From Bacteroidales bacterium UBA4912 (GTDB taxonomy: Bacteria; Bacteroidota; Bacteroidia; Bacteroidales; Dysgonomonadaceae): a stretch of DNA of 10,385 nt. How positions within the stretch are numbered: the stretch's first letter is position 1; every line of letters starts with the position of its first letter. Where the stretch lies: NCBI GenBank assembly GCA_002398875.1, contig DHCC01000029.1:15811-26195 (forward strand). The letters are read 5' to 3'. Both the position numbers and the translations under genes were made by a program. The notes beneath the pieces are model-generated. The model was not told the DNA's origin, ran no database searches, and saw only the letters and a program-made list of their open reading frames with translations. This document shows, in pieces, positions 1 through 7,407 of the stretch.

Positions 1-366
1 ACAAAAGGCATTGCACAGCTGAATGATGGTGGTGGAATAAAAATATTGGATTGGAATGGAGATATATTATGGGAATATGATTTTGTAAATAAACCAGTAA
101 ATAATCCTTACAATCAAGAACATATTCACCTTGTTGAATCTATCAGAATGGGTAAAAAAATAAACCAGGCAGAAGACTTGGCCTACTCAAATATGGTAGC
201 AATTATGGGTAGAGAAGCAGCTTATACAGGAAAAGCAATTACTTGGGATGAAATAATGTCATCTTCTTTAAGATATGGACCAGAAATTTATGAAATGGGT
301 CCTCTACCCGATTATCACGAAGGAGTTGTTCCTATTCCAGGAAAAGATCCATCAGCACCTTTCTAA
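1..366 (+). CDS. Gfo/Idh/MocA-family oxidoreductase, C-terminal fragment (5' end outside window)
   Basis: The reading frame is open from base 1 to the TAA at 364-366, giving 121 visible residues; the N-terminal Rossmann domain lies upstream of the window. The fragment resembles the end of the substrate-binding domain of Gfo/Idh/MocA dehydrogenases. It has the NPYNQEHIHLVESIRMGKK segment (about residues 35-53), followed by an AEDLAYSNMVAIMGREAAYTGK helix region and the ITWDEI turn, both usual near the C terminus of the large Bacteroidota and Planctomycetes members. A TTG at 46 could be called as a start, but the frame continues upstream with plausible protein, so this is a truncated gene rather than a small one. 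It ends 35 bp before the next oxidoreductase with no terminator between, so the two are probably co-transcribed. The substrate cannot be told. The catalytic residues and any Tat signal are out of view. Confidence 0.85.
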   Translation, partial: TKGIAQLNDGGGIKILDWNGDILWEYDFVNKPVNNPYNQEHIHLVESIRMGKKINQAEDLAYSNMVAIMGREAAYTGKAITWDEIMSSSLRYGPEIYEMGPLPDYHEGVVPIPGKDPSAPF

Positions 367-401
367 TCAAAATGATAAAATAACAACTAAAAAATTAATC
401 T

Positions 402-1745
402 ATGGCAAAAAAATTAAAAGAAGTCACACGTAGAGAGTTTCTTGGAATGTCAGCATTGGGACTAACAGGTTTGACTATTTTACCCAGCTGGACTATTAAT
501 GGAGTAAAAATAGCTCCAAGCGATCGCATCACACTGGGTTTCATTGGACTTGGAAGACAAGGAATAGGTGATTTTCATGCATTCTCGCAATGTCCCGGTG
601 TACAGATTATAGCCGGAAGTGATGTTGATTCAATGAAGCGTGACCGCTTTAATAGAGTAGTAACCGGATGGCAGGAGAAACTTCAACTACCTGTTAAATG
701 TGACACTTATGAATTTTACGAAGATATGCTTGACAGAAAGGATATTGATGCGATTTCTATTGCAACACCTGACCATTGGCATGCTCTTACCGCTATTCAT
801 GCATGTCAGTCCGGTAAAGATGTTTATTGTCAGAAACCCTTGTCTTACACAATATCTGAAAGTCTTGCAATGGTAGAAGCAGCCAAAAAAAACAAGCGCA
901 TTTTTCAAGTTGGAAGCCAACAAAGATCGAGTCCGGAATTCCAGAAAGCTGTATCATTAGTAAGAGAAGGTAAAATAGGTCATATTGAAAAAGTATACGT
1001 CCGTATTGGTGAACCTCCCAGACCTTTTGACTTGCCAGAGATGCCAGTACCTTCAAACCTGAATTTCAGACAATGGTTAGGTCCGTTAAATGACCCTAAG
1101 GTACATTATAATTCTGCTATGTGTCCACCTATTGCACCACCTGATTATCAGGAAAAGGGAGATTGGGCAACTTGGCGTTACTACAGAGAAACGGGTAATG
1201 GTTTTACCGGTGATTGGGGGGCACATCATTTTGATATAGCACAATGGGCACTTGGACTGGACGGTTCAGCACCTATTGAATATATTCCTGCAGGTTACAA
1301 TGGCACAGAATTTACAACGGTTAAATATGCAAATGGAATCGTAATGACAGAGCAGCCATTCCGTGAAGACAGACCTAATGACAAGGGAATACAGTTTATA
1401 GGAACTAATGGATGGATAAAAGTAGCTCGTGGATATATTGAGTGTTCAGATCCATCACTTCTTCAGAAAACAGAGAAAGAAATAGAAGCAGGTTCTTTTG
1501 AAGTTAGTGCTCCTCACATGCAGGATTTTCTGAATTCAATGCGCTCTCGTCAAAATCCTATTGCACCAGTGGAAGCAGGTTGTAGTACTAATATTCTTTG
1601 CTGTTTAATTAACATTGCAACTGAATTAAACAGACCTGTAATATGGGATCCTGTAACACATAGCTTTGGTGATGATAAGGAAGCTGAATCTCACAGACTT
1701 TATTGGTATGATTACAGAGAACCATATAAATTACCCTATTGGTAA
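402..1745 (+). CDS. Tat-exported Gfo/Idh/MocA-family NAD(P)-dependent oxidoreductase
   Basis: This 447-residue protein is probably a periplasmic sugar or glycoside dehydrogenase. A twin-arginine signal (TRREFLGMSALG, residues 9-20) precedes a hydrophobic stretch, and the ATG at 402 places it properly. The Rossmann domain follows, with GLGRQG (49-54) for the dinucleotide, an acidic strand end SDVD (73-76) and ATPDHWH (121-127). The family's EKP motif, whose Lys contacts substrate and cofactor, reads CQKP (143-146) here: Lys and Pro are kept and Glu is replaced by Gln. The C-terminal domain carries GDWGAHHFDIAQWALG (270-285), where the His is the usual candidate acid/base. Tat export fits a protein folded in the cytoplasm around a tightly held NAD(P). 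Neighbours are another oxidoreductase upstream and a ThuA-like gene downstream, the pairing seen in 3-keto-sugar pathways. Family assignment is firm; substrate, and whether it oxidises or reduces, are unknown. Confidence 0.93.
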   Translation: MAKKLKEVTRREFLGMSALGLTGLTILPSWTINGVKIAPSDRITLGFIGLGRQGIGDFHAFSQCPGVQIIAGSDVDSMKRDRFNRVVTGWQEKLQLPVKCDTYEFYEDMLDRKDIDAISIATPDHWHALTAIHACQSGKDVYCQKPLSYTISESLAMVEAAKKNKRIFQVGSQQRSSPEFQKAVSLVREGKIGHIEKVYVRIGEPPRPFDLPEMPVPSNLNFRQWLGPLNDPKVHYNSAMCPPIAPPDYQEKGDWATWRYYRETGNGFTGDWGAHHFDIAQWALGLDGSAPIEYIPAGYNGTEFTTVKYANGIVMTEQPFREDRPNDKGIQFIGTNGWIKVARGYIECSDPSLLQKTEKEIEAGSFEVSAPHMQDFLNSMRSRQNPIAPVEAGCSTNILCCLINIATELNRPVIWDPVTHSFGDDKEAESHRLYWYDYREPYKLPYW

Positions 1746-1762
1746 ATAATTATCAGAAATAA

Positions 1763-1806
1763 ATATATCTAATACAAGCCGATAAAAGAGCTTGTATTAG
1801 ATATAT
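1763..1806. other. Perfect 17-bp inverted repeat (hairpin) between oxidoreductase and ThuA-like genes
   Basis: The left arm 1763-1779 (ATATATCTAATACAAGC) is exactly complementary to the right arm 1790-1806, with a 10-nt loop at 1780-1789. The arms have 4 G:C pairs out of 17. It sits 17 bp after the oxidoreductase stop and 26 bp before the ThuA-like start. No T-run follows on the + strand, where the next bases are GAAATATTG. It is therefore not a textbook intrinsic terminator in the direction of the genes. It could act as an mRNA 3'-end stabiliser or processing site, a partial terminator, or a palindromic protein-binding site. The structure is certain; the role is inference. Confidence 0.7.
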
Positions 1807-1832
1807 GAAATATTGAAAAAAATAAATTTATT

Positions 1833-2633
1833 ATGAATATCAACAGAAAATTAGTAATAAGCATTTTAATGATTTTTGCCGGACTATCTATAACATCTTC
1901 TATTTTTGCACAGAAAAATGAAAATCCTTTAAAAGGGAAAAAAGTACTTTTCGTTTATGGTGGCTGGGAAGGTCATGACCCGGTTGAAACAAGAGATATA
2001 TTTGTACCATGGATGACTTCAGAAGGCGCTGAAGTTGTTGTTAGTGACAATCTTGATATCTATACAGATTCAACTTTAATGAATAGTCTGGATCTGATAG
2101 TTCAAATATGGACTATGGGTAAAATAAGCAACGAACAAGAGAAAGGTTTACTATCAGCAGTAAAGCGTGGCGTTGGGCTTGCAGGCTGGCATGGCGGAAT
2201 TGGCGATGCGTTCAGAAACAATGTGGAATTTCAGTTTATGGTTGGTGGTCAATGGGTTGCACATCCTGGTGGTGTAATACCTTATGAAGTAAATATCATA
2301 GATCATAAAGATGAAATAACAACTGGATTAAAGGATTTTAAAATGAATTCTGAACAGTATTACATGCATGTTGATCCTAATGTAAAAGTACTGGTTACTA
2401 CAAAATTTAACGGAGATCATGCATCATGGATAGATGGAACTGTTATTCCAGTTGTATGGAAGAAAATGTATGGTAATGGAAGGATATTTTACTCCTCTCT
2501 TGGTCATGTAGCTGAAGATTTTGAAGTATTTGAAGTGCTGGAAATCATGAAAAGAGGTATTAAATGGGCTTCATTAAGCCTGTATGAAGAACCTGAAACA
2601 TGGATTAATCCTATATACGAAAATAAAAAATAA
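1833..2633 (+). CDS. Secreted ThuA-like domain protein (class I glutamine-amidotransferase-like fold)
   Basis: This 266-residue protein has an N-terminal signal peptide: Asn-Arg-Lys at the start, a hydrophobic core at about residues 8-24, and SIFAQ with likely cleavage around residue 26. It is therefore probably periplasmic. The rest matches the ThuA-like family, with an opening strand KKVLFVYGGWEGHD (36-49), the AGWHGGIGDAF segment (117-127), QYYMHVDP (175-182) and a closing GRIFYSSLGHVAEDF (216-230) whose His is usual in the family. In rhizobia, ThuA works with the Gfo/Idh/MocA dehydrogenase ThuB on 3-keto derivatives of disaccharides such as trehalose. Many Bacteroidota and Planctomycetes homologues are secreted and of unknown activity. 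The position after a Tat-exported oxidoreductase suggests a similar partnership on a keto-sugar, by inference only. The GH92 gene starts 13 bp after its stop, so the two are probably translated from one message. Confidence 0.88.
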   Translation: MNINRKLVISILMIFAGLSITSSIFAQKNENPLKGKKVLFVYGGWEGHDPVETRDIFVPWMTSEGAEVVVSDNLDIYTDSTLMNSLDLIVQIWTMGKISNEQEKGLLSAVKRGVGLAGWHGGIGDAFRNNVEFQFMVGGQWVAHPGGVIPYEVNIIDHKDEITTGLKDFKMNSEQYYMHVDPNVKVLVTTKFNGDHASWIDGTVIPVVWKKMYGNGRIFYSSLGHVAEDFEVFEVLEIMKRGIKWASLSLYEEPETWINPIYENKK

Positions 2634-2646
2634 TTTCAAAAGAGAC

Positions 2647-4929
2647 ATGTTTCGTTTAAAATATCATATAAAAATGATTCTTAAATTACTGATTTTTATA
2701 GTAATTTTTGTATCATCTTTTCTGATCTCATGTAATACGAAACAGACAAATAACAAAAAGCAGCCTGTTGACTATGTGAATCCATACATGGGCAATATTA
2801 GTCATTTGCTTGTTCCAACTTTCCCAACAATTCATCTGCCTCATAGCATGTTAAGGGTATATCCTGAACGTCATGACTTCACGGGAGATGCATTGAATGG
2901 TCTTCCGATTGTTGTTACTAGTCACAGGGGTAATTCTGCATTCAACTTAAGTCCATTTTACGGAGATCAGACGGAATTATTTCCTGTAATTAACTACAGT
3001 TATGACAATGAAAATATCACACCTTACTCCTATTATGTTTATTTTGATGATGAAGATATCTCTGTAGACTGCACTGTATCGCATCAATCGGCGATTTATG
3101 AACTCAATTTTGGAAAAGATGAAGAGAAAAGAGTTGCTTTAAATTCAAGAAACGGAGAAATTAAATGGGATGGAACTGCAATATCAGGATATCAGAATTT
3201 AACGAATAACACAAGAGTATTTCTATACTTAGTACCTGAACAGTCGCCTACAAACATTTCGATATTGGAAAGCGGCAATTTAAGTGATGGAAAATTGGCT
3301 TCAGGTCGAAATGCATGTTTAGTAATGCAGTGGCCGAAAGATAACAATAAGCTTACTTTGAGATATGGCATTTCATTTATTGATGAAGACCAGGCACGTA
3401 AAAACATGGAACGTGAAGTTGAGGGGAAAAGTTTTAATGAAATTGCTGAAATTGGACGTAATATATGGAATGAAGAACTTGGCAAAATCCAAGTAAGCGG
3501 TGGCAGTGAAGAAGACAAGACGATATTCTACACATCATTGTACAGGACTTACGAAAGACCTGTTTCTATCTCAGAGGATGGCAGATATTTTAGTGCTTTT
3601 GACGGGAAGGTTCATGACGATTACGGTCGCCCTTTTTATACAGATGACTGGATATGGGACTCTTACAGAGCGCATCATCCACTTCGAATTTTGATAGACG
3701 CTGAAAGAGAGGAAGATATTTTACATTCGTTTATCCTGATGTCTGAACAAATGGACAGTTTTTGGCTACCTACTTTCCCTGAAATTACAGGTGACAGTAG
3801 ACGTATGAATTCTAACCATGGGGTAATATCTATCCTGGATGCTCATGTTAAAGGATTGAGTAACTTCAACTTGACAAAAGCCTATTTAGCCGGTAAAGGA
3901 GCTATAATGAATAAAACACTTGCGCCATGGTCCGGTGCTCCTGCAGGTGAACTTGACAGGTTTTATCATGACAATGGCTATATTCCTGCACTTAGAGAAG
4001 GAGAAGTTGAGACTATTCCTGAAGTGCATGGGTTTGAACGCAGACAACCGGTTGCAGTTACATTAGGCACTTCGTATGATCAGTGGAGTCTTGCTCAATT
4101 AGCTAAAAGTGTTGGGATGACAGATGATTATGAATATTTTATTGAAACATCTTATAATTATAGAAAATTATTCAACAAAGAAACCGGATTCTTCCATCCA
4201 AAAGATAATAACGGTAATTTTATTCACCCTTTCGACTACAGATATGATGGAGGAATGGGTGCCCGCGGATATTATGGAGAGAATAACGGTTGGATTTATC
4301 GCTGGGATGTTCCTCATAATATTCCTGATCTGATAGAATTGATGGGAGGTAATAGAGCGTTTGTTGATAATTTGGACGCTATGTTCTCTGAACCTCTTGG
4401 AGAAAGTAAATATGATTTCTACAGCCAGTTACCCGATCACACAGGTAATGTGGGACAATTTTCGATGGCAAATGAACCCTCTTTACATATACCATATCTC
4501 TATAACTTTGCGGGAGAGCCGTGGAAAACGCAGAAGAGAATCAGAACACTGATAAAACAGTGGTTCAGAAACGATCTCATGGGTGTTCCGGGAGATGAAG
4601 ATGGTGGAGGACTTTCATCTTTTGTTGTATTCTCACAGATGGGTTTCTACCCTGTAACACCGGGGACAACCGATTATGCAATAGGCAGTCCTTTCTTCGA
4701 TCATGTCAAAATAGACTTGGGTGACGATAATTTCTTTGAAATTGAAACAATTAATAATTCTGCAGAAAATAAATATATTCAGTCATCTACTTTAAACGGA
4801 GAGCCATTCAACAAAGCATTTATCGATCATTTCGACATAAAGAAAGGCGGAAAAATTGTGTTTGAAATGGGATACAAAGCCAACAGAAAATGGGGAATAA
4901 GCCTTGGATTTCAGAACTCGGGATACTAA
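2647..4929 (+). CDS. GH92-family alpha-mannosidase-like lipoprotein, divergent type
   Basis: With the start at 2647 this is a 760-residue lipoprotein. A basic N-region and hydrophobic segment lead to the lipobox LISC with Cys29. An ATG at 2584 is in frame but lies inside the ThuA-like gene and would put about 30 residues before the membrane segment; an ATG at 2674 is the other option. GH92 enzymes are calcium-dependent, inverting exo-alpha-mannosidases with an N-terminal beta-sandwich and a helical-barrel catalytic domain. The length fits, as do VNPYMG (44-49), WDSYRAHHPL (337-346), NEPSLHIPYLYNFAGEPW (609-626, Glu610 matching the family's general acid), and LSSFVVFSQMGFYPVTPG (656-673). The acidic base motif reads GDEDGGG (649-655) where its downstream neighbour has GNDDAGQ, and the start of the mature protein also differs from that neighbour. 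It therefore looks like a distinct GH92 subgroup, possibly with another linkage or substrate. No acidic surface-export signal follows the Cys, so it probably faces the periplasm. Confidence 0.92.
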   Translation: MFRLKYHIKMILKLLIFIVIFVSSFLISCNTKQTNNKKQPVDYVNPYMGNISHLLVPTFPTIHLPHSMLRVYPERHDFTGDALNGLPIVVTSHRGNSAFNLSPFYGDQTELFPVINYSYDNENITPYSYYVYFDDEDISVDCTVSHQSAIYELNFGKDEEKRVALNSRNGEIKWDGTAISGYQNLTNNTRVFLYLVPEQSPTNISILESGNLSDGKLASGRNACLVMQWPKDNNKLTLRYGISFIDEDQARKNMEREVEGKSFNEIAEIGRNIWNEELGKIQVSGGSEEDKTIFYTSLYRTYERPVSISEDGRYFSAFDGKVHDDYGRPFYTDDWIWDSYRAHHPLRILIDAEREEDILHSFILMSEQMDSFWLPTFPEITGDSRRMNSNHGVISILDAHVKGLSNFNLTKAYLAGKGAIMNKTLAPWSGAPAGELDRFYHDNGYIPALREGEVETIPEVHGFERRQPVAVTLGTSYDQWSLAQLAKSVGMTDDYEYFIETSYNYRKLFNKETGFFHPKDNNGNFIHPFDYRYDGGMGARGYYGENNGWIYRWDVPHNIPDLIELMGGNRAFVDNLDAMFSEPLGESKYDFYSQLPDHTGNVGQFSMANEPSLHIPYLYNFAGEPWKTQKRIRTLIKQWFRNDLMGVPGDEDGGGLSSFVVFSQMGFYPVTPGTTDYAIGSPFFDHVKIDLGDDNFFEIETINNSAENKYIQSSTLNGEPFNKAFIDHFDIKKGGKIVFEMGYKANRKWGISLGFQNSGY

Positions 4930-4946
4930 TACTCATAGTTAACAAA

Positions 4947-4994
4947 AAAATGGCAGTTAAGAGAGATTAAATTACTACTTTTAACTGCCATTTT
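4947..4994 (+). terminator. Hairpin between the two GH92 genes, probable intrinsic terminator or attenuator
   Basis: Bases 4947-4960 (AAAATGGCAGTTAA) are perfectly complementary to 4981-4994. The stem extends inward by one G-T wobble and two further pairs to 4963/4978, leaving a 14-nt loop. The right arm ends in TTTT and is followed by CAATTTT. On the other strand the complement of the preceding A-run also gives T's, so the element could work in both directions. It begins 17 bp after the first GH92 stop, where a terminator would be expected, and ends 19 bp before the next GH92 start. No clear TAnnTTTG promoter lies between it and that start, so partial read-through is likely. Confidence 0.6.
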
Positions 4995-5013
4995 CAATTT
5001 TAAACAGAAAAAG

Positions 5014-7284
5014 ATGATAAAAGTATCTATAAATCTCATTTTGTGTATTCTGATTCTATCCGGTTGCATTAATCCTACACCTGAATCAAGCATTCATTTT
5101 GTCGACACACGAGTGGGAAGTGCATCATCTGTAACAAAGCAGGCAGGTAGGTTTGGCAAGGGCAGCGAGGAGTATGGTCAAACAATTCCTGCTGTTCTTG
5201 AGCCTAATGGTATGAATTTCTGGACACCCCAGACAAGAGATACAGAATTAAAATGTATAGCTCCGTATTATTATGAAGATTCTGTTATTCAAGGTTTCAG
5301 AAATTCGCACTGGATAAATGGAGGATGCACTCAGGATTATGGCTCGATGACTTTGATGCCTCTGTTTGGAACATTGAAAACAGATACTAAAACCAGAGGA
5401 TCTGTTTTTTCTCATGACCAGGAAATTGCTACACCTACATATTATTCTGTATATCTTGAGGATTACGGTATCAAAGCAGAAATGACAGGGAGATCACGTT
5501 CAGCAATTTTCAAATTTACTTATGATAGTGAGGGAGATGCATACCTTGTTGTAAATCCTAACAGTGATGAAGGTGAGGGATTTATTGAAATTGACACTAT
5601 AAAACAAGAGATTAGAGGATATAATCCGGTTCATCGTATATATCAGGGCTGGGGGGAATATGCAGGATTTAATGGTTATTTTGTTGTTTCTTATAAAAAT
5701 CCACTGCTTGGATTTGGTACTTTCATTGGAGATTCTATTATTCCTGGAAGTATAACACAATCAAATAAAGAAAAAATTGGCGCTTACATTCACTTTTCCA
5801 CAAAAAAAGATGAAGAGATACTTATTAAAGCATCCTCATCATTTACTGACCTTGAAGGTGCACTTCGAAACCTCGATGAAGAGATTCCCTTGTGGAATTT
5901 TAATTACACCAGAGAAGAGTTAACCAGGATATGGGATGATCATTTTTCTAAAATCGAAGTCTATACCGATTCGGAAAATGAAAAAAGTAAATTTTATGGA
6001 GCATTTTACAGGTCATCCTTCCTGCCTCGCACGATTAATGATGTGGATGGAAAATATCCTGCATTCTCTAAAGGGCAACCGATAATGATAACTGATGACA
6101 ATCGTAATTATTATGATGATTTCAGTATGTGGGACACCTACCGTGCATTACACCCGCTGTTAAACATTCATTCCCCTTCAAAATCAGCAGATATGATGCA
6201 ATCACTTGTAAAAAAGTATGAGCAGGGTGAATGGATGCCTATCTTCCCATGCTGGAACAGTTACACAGCTGCAATGATTGGTGATCATGTAATTTCTGCA
6301 ATAGGTGATGCATATATTAAAGGAATTGATGATTTTGATATTGAAAAGGGTTATGAGGGAATGCGAAAGAATGCATTTGAAACTCCCTCATCAATTGAAG
6401 ATTACAAGTCAGGGATGGGAAGACGGGCTTTAGACTCTTATATCAAATATGGTTATATTCCTCTTGAAGATAGCATACCAGATGCTTTCCATGACAATGA
6501 GCAGGTCTCCAGAACATTAGAGTATGCATACGACGACTTTGTATTGTCGCAGATTGCAAAGAAGCTCGATAAAGATGAGGATTACCTTGTCTTATCTGAA
6601 AGAGCCCTAAATTACAGGAATGTTATAGATTCAATTACAGGTTATGCACAAGGCAGATATGCAAATGGCGAATTTATTAAAAATAATGATCCGTTCAATT
6701 TTGCTTCATTTATAACAGAAGGAACACCTGCTCACTACACTTGGTATGTTCCTCATGACGTTGAAGGTTTGATTCATCTAATGGGAGGTAAAAGTAAATA
6801 TTTAGCTAAGTTGGATTCAATGTTCACCGAAGGATTATATTGGCACGGCAATGAACCATGTCACCAGATTCCTTTCATGTTTAATTATGCAGGTGCTCCA
6901 TGGCGCACTCAGGAAGAGGTGAGACATATTATAAATACTGAATATTTAAATGCCCCCGGAGGTCTATCAGGAAATGATGATGCAGGACAAATGTCTGCCT
7001 GGTATATATTTGCATCACTTGGCTTTTATCCTGTATGCCCCGGCACTCCATACTATATGATTGCAAGTCCGATTTTTAAAAAGGCTGTATTAAACCTGGA
7101 AAATAACAATAAATTTACGATAATAGCAAAAAACTCAACTCCTGAAAACATATATATTCAATCTGCAAAATTGAATGGAGAAGTGTATACTAAAAACTAT
7201 CTTTTGCATAGTGACATCATTAATGGAGGTGAAATTGAGTTTGTTATGGGACCCTCGCCAAGTGAGTGGGGTTCTCATCATTAA
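5014..7284 (+). CDS. GH92-family alpha-mannosidase lipoprotein
   Basis: This 756-residue protein begins with a short lipoprotein signal (MIKVSINLILCILILSGC, lipobox LSGC, Cys18) preceded by A-rich sequence, so the ATG at 5014 is well placed. It carries the usual GH92 motif set: HFVDTRVG (28-35) opening the beta-sandwich domain, WDTYRALHPLL (373-383), EWMPIFPCWNSYTAAMIGDH (406-425), VSRTLEYAYDDF (498-509), GNEPCHQIPFMFNYAGAPW (612-630) with Glu614 as the expected general acid, and GNDDAGQMSAW (653-663) with the Asp pair expected to provide the catalytic base. The predicted action is calcium-dependent, inverting release of terminal alpha-linked mannose from N-glycan- or mannan-like oligosaccharides; the linkage preference cannot be read here. 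It differs widely from the GH92 gene before it, so the pair is not a recent tandem duplication. Only the hairpin region separates the two. With no acidic residues just after the Cys, a periplasm-facing outer-membrane location is likelier than cell-surface display. Confidence 0.95.
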   Translation: MIKVSINLILCILILSGCINPTPESSIHFVDTRVGSASSVTKQAGRFGKGSEEYGQTIPAVLEPNGMNFWTPQTRDTELKCIAPYYYEDSVIQGFRNSHWINGGCTQDYGSMTLMPLFGTLKTDTKTRGSVFSHDQEIATPTYYSVYLEDYGIKAEMTGRSRSAIFKFTYDSEGDAYLVVNPNSDEGEGFIEIDTIKQEIRGYNPVHRIYQGWGEYAGFNGYFVVSYKNPLLGFGTFIGDSIIPGSITQSNKEKIGAYIHFSTKKDEEILIKASSSFTDLEGALRNLDEEIPLWNFNYTREELTRIWDDHFSKIEVYTDSENEKSKFYGAFYRSSFLPRTINDVDGKYPAFSKGQPIMITDDNRNYYDDFSMWDTYRALHPLLNIHSPSKSADMMQSLVKKYEQGEWMPIFPCWNSYTAAMIGDHVISAIGDAYIKGIDDFDIEKGYEGMRKNAFETPSSIEDYKSGMGRRALDSYIKYGYIPLEDSIPDAFHDNEQVSRTLEYAYDDFVLSQIAKKLDKDEDYLVLSERALNYRNVIDSITGYAQGRYANGEFIKNNDPFNFASFITEGTPAHYTWYVPHDVEGLIHLMGGKSKYLAKLDSMFTEGLYWHGNEPCHQIPFMFNYAGAPWRTQEEVRHIINTEYLNAPGGLSGNDDAGQMSAWYIFASLGFYPVCPGTPYYMIASPIFKKAVLNLENNNKFTIIAKNSTPENIYIQSAKLNGEVYTKNYLLHSDIINGGEIEFVMGPSPSEWGSHH

Positions 7285-7350
7285 AAGACATTATAGCATT
7301 ATACTCTAAATTATATAGAATACATATTAAGCATTATTGAAAATAATCGT

Positions 7351-7358
7351 TATTTTTG
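7351..7358 (+). promoter_or_regulatory. Candidate Bacteroidota -7 promoter element (TATTTTTG)
   Basis: TATTTTTG is an exact match to the Bacteroidota sigma-factor -7 consensus TAnnTTTG. It lies in the longest gap of the window (123 bp), 49 bp before the oxidoreductase start at 7408, leaving a leader of roughly 40-45 nt. I see no good TTTG -33 box at the usual distance of about 20 bp; the nearest TTG (7337-7339) is too close. The element also overlaps a weak 7-bp A/T-only hairpin (7340-7346 with 7350-7356), which could be a poor terminator of the GH92 gene instead. In AT-rich DNA an 8-bp match with two free positions can arise by chance. Confidence 0.4.
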
Positions 7359-7407
7359 TAAAAATCAATACTGTAAAACAAATACTTAATAAATATTCAA
7401 ACTATCT

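Noticed and set aside
687..1056. Overlapping antisense open frames (687-923 and 793-1056) within the first full-length oxidoreductase.
   Set aside because: They lie wholly opposite a well-conserved gene, encode Cys- and Phe-rich low-quality sequence, and have no promoter or recognisable domain.
3192..3518. A 108-residue antisense open frame inside the first GH92 gene.
   Set aside because: The Ser- and Leu-rich product looks like the complement of acidic codons of the GH92 gene; no independent signal supports it.
2647..7284. The two adjacent GH92 genes as a recent tandem duplication.
   Set aside because: The proteins share only family motifs, differ in their N-terminal domains and acidic motif, and show no long nucleotide identity, so they are ancient paralogues or were brought together separately.
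7295..7337. Direct repeat AGCATTAT at 7295-7302 and 7330-7337 upstream of the second Tat oxidoreductase, as a possible regulator site.
   Set aside because: Only 8 bp in very AT-rich DNA, with no symmetry or third copy; chance is a sufficient explanation.
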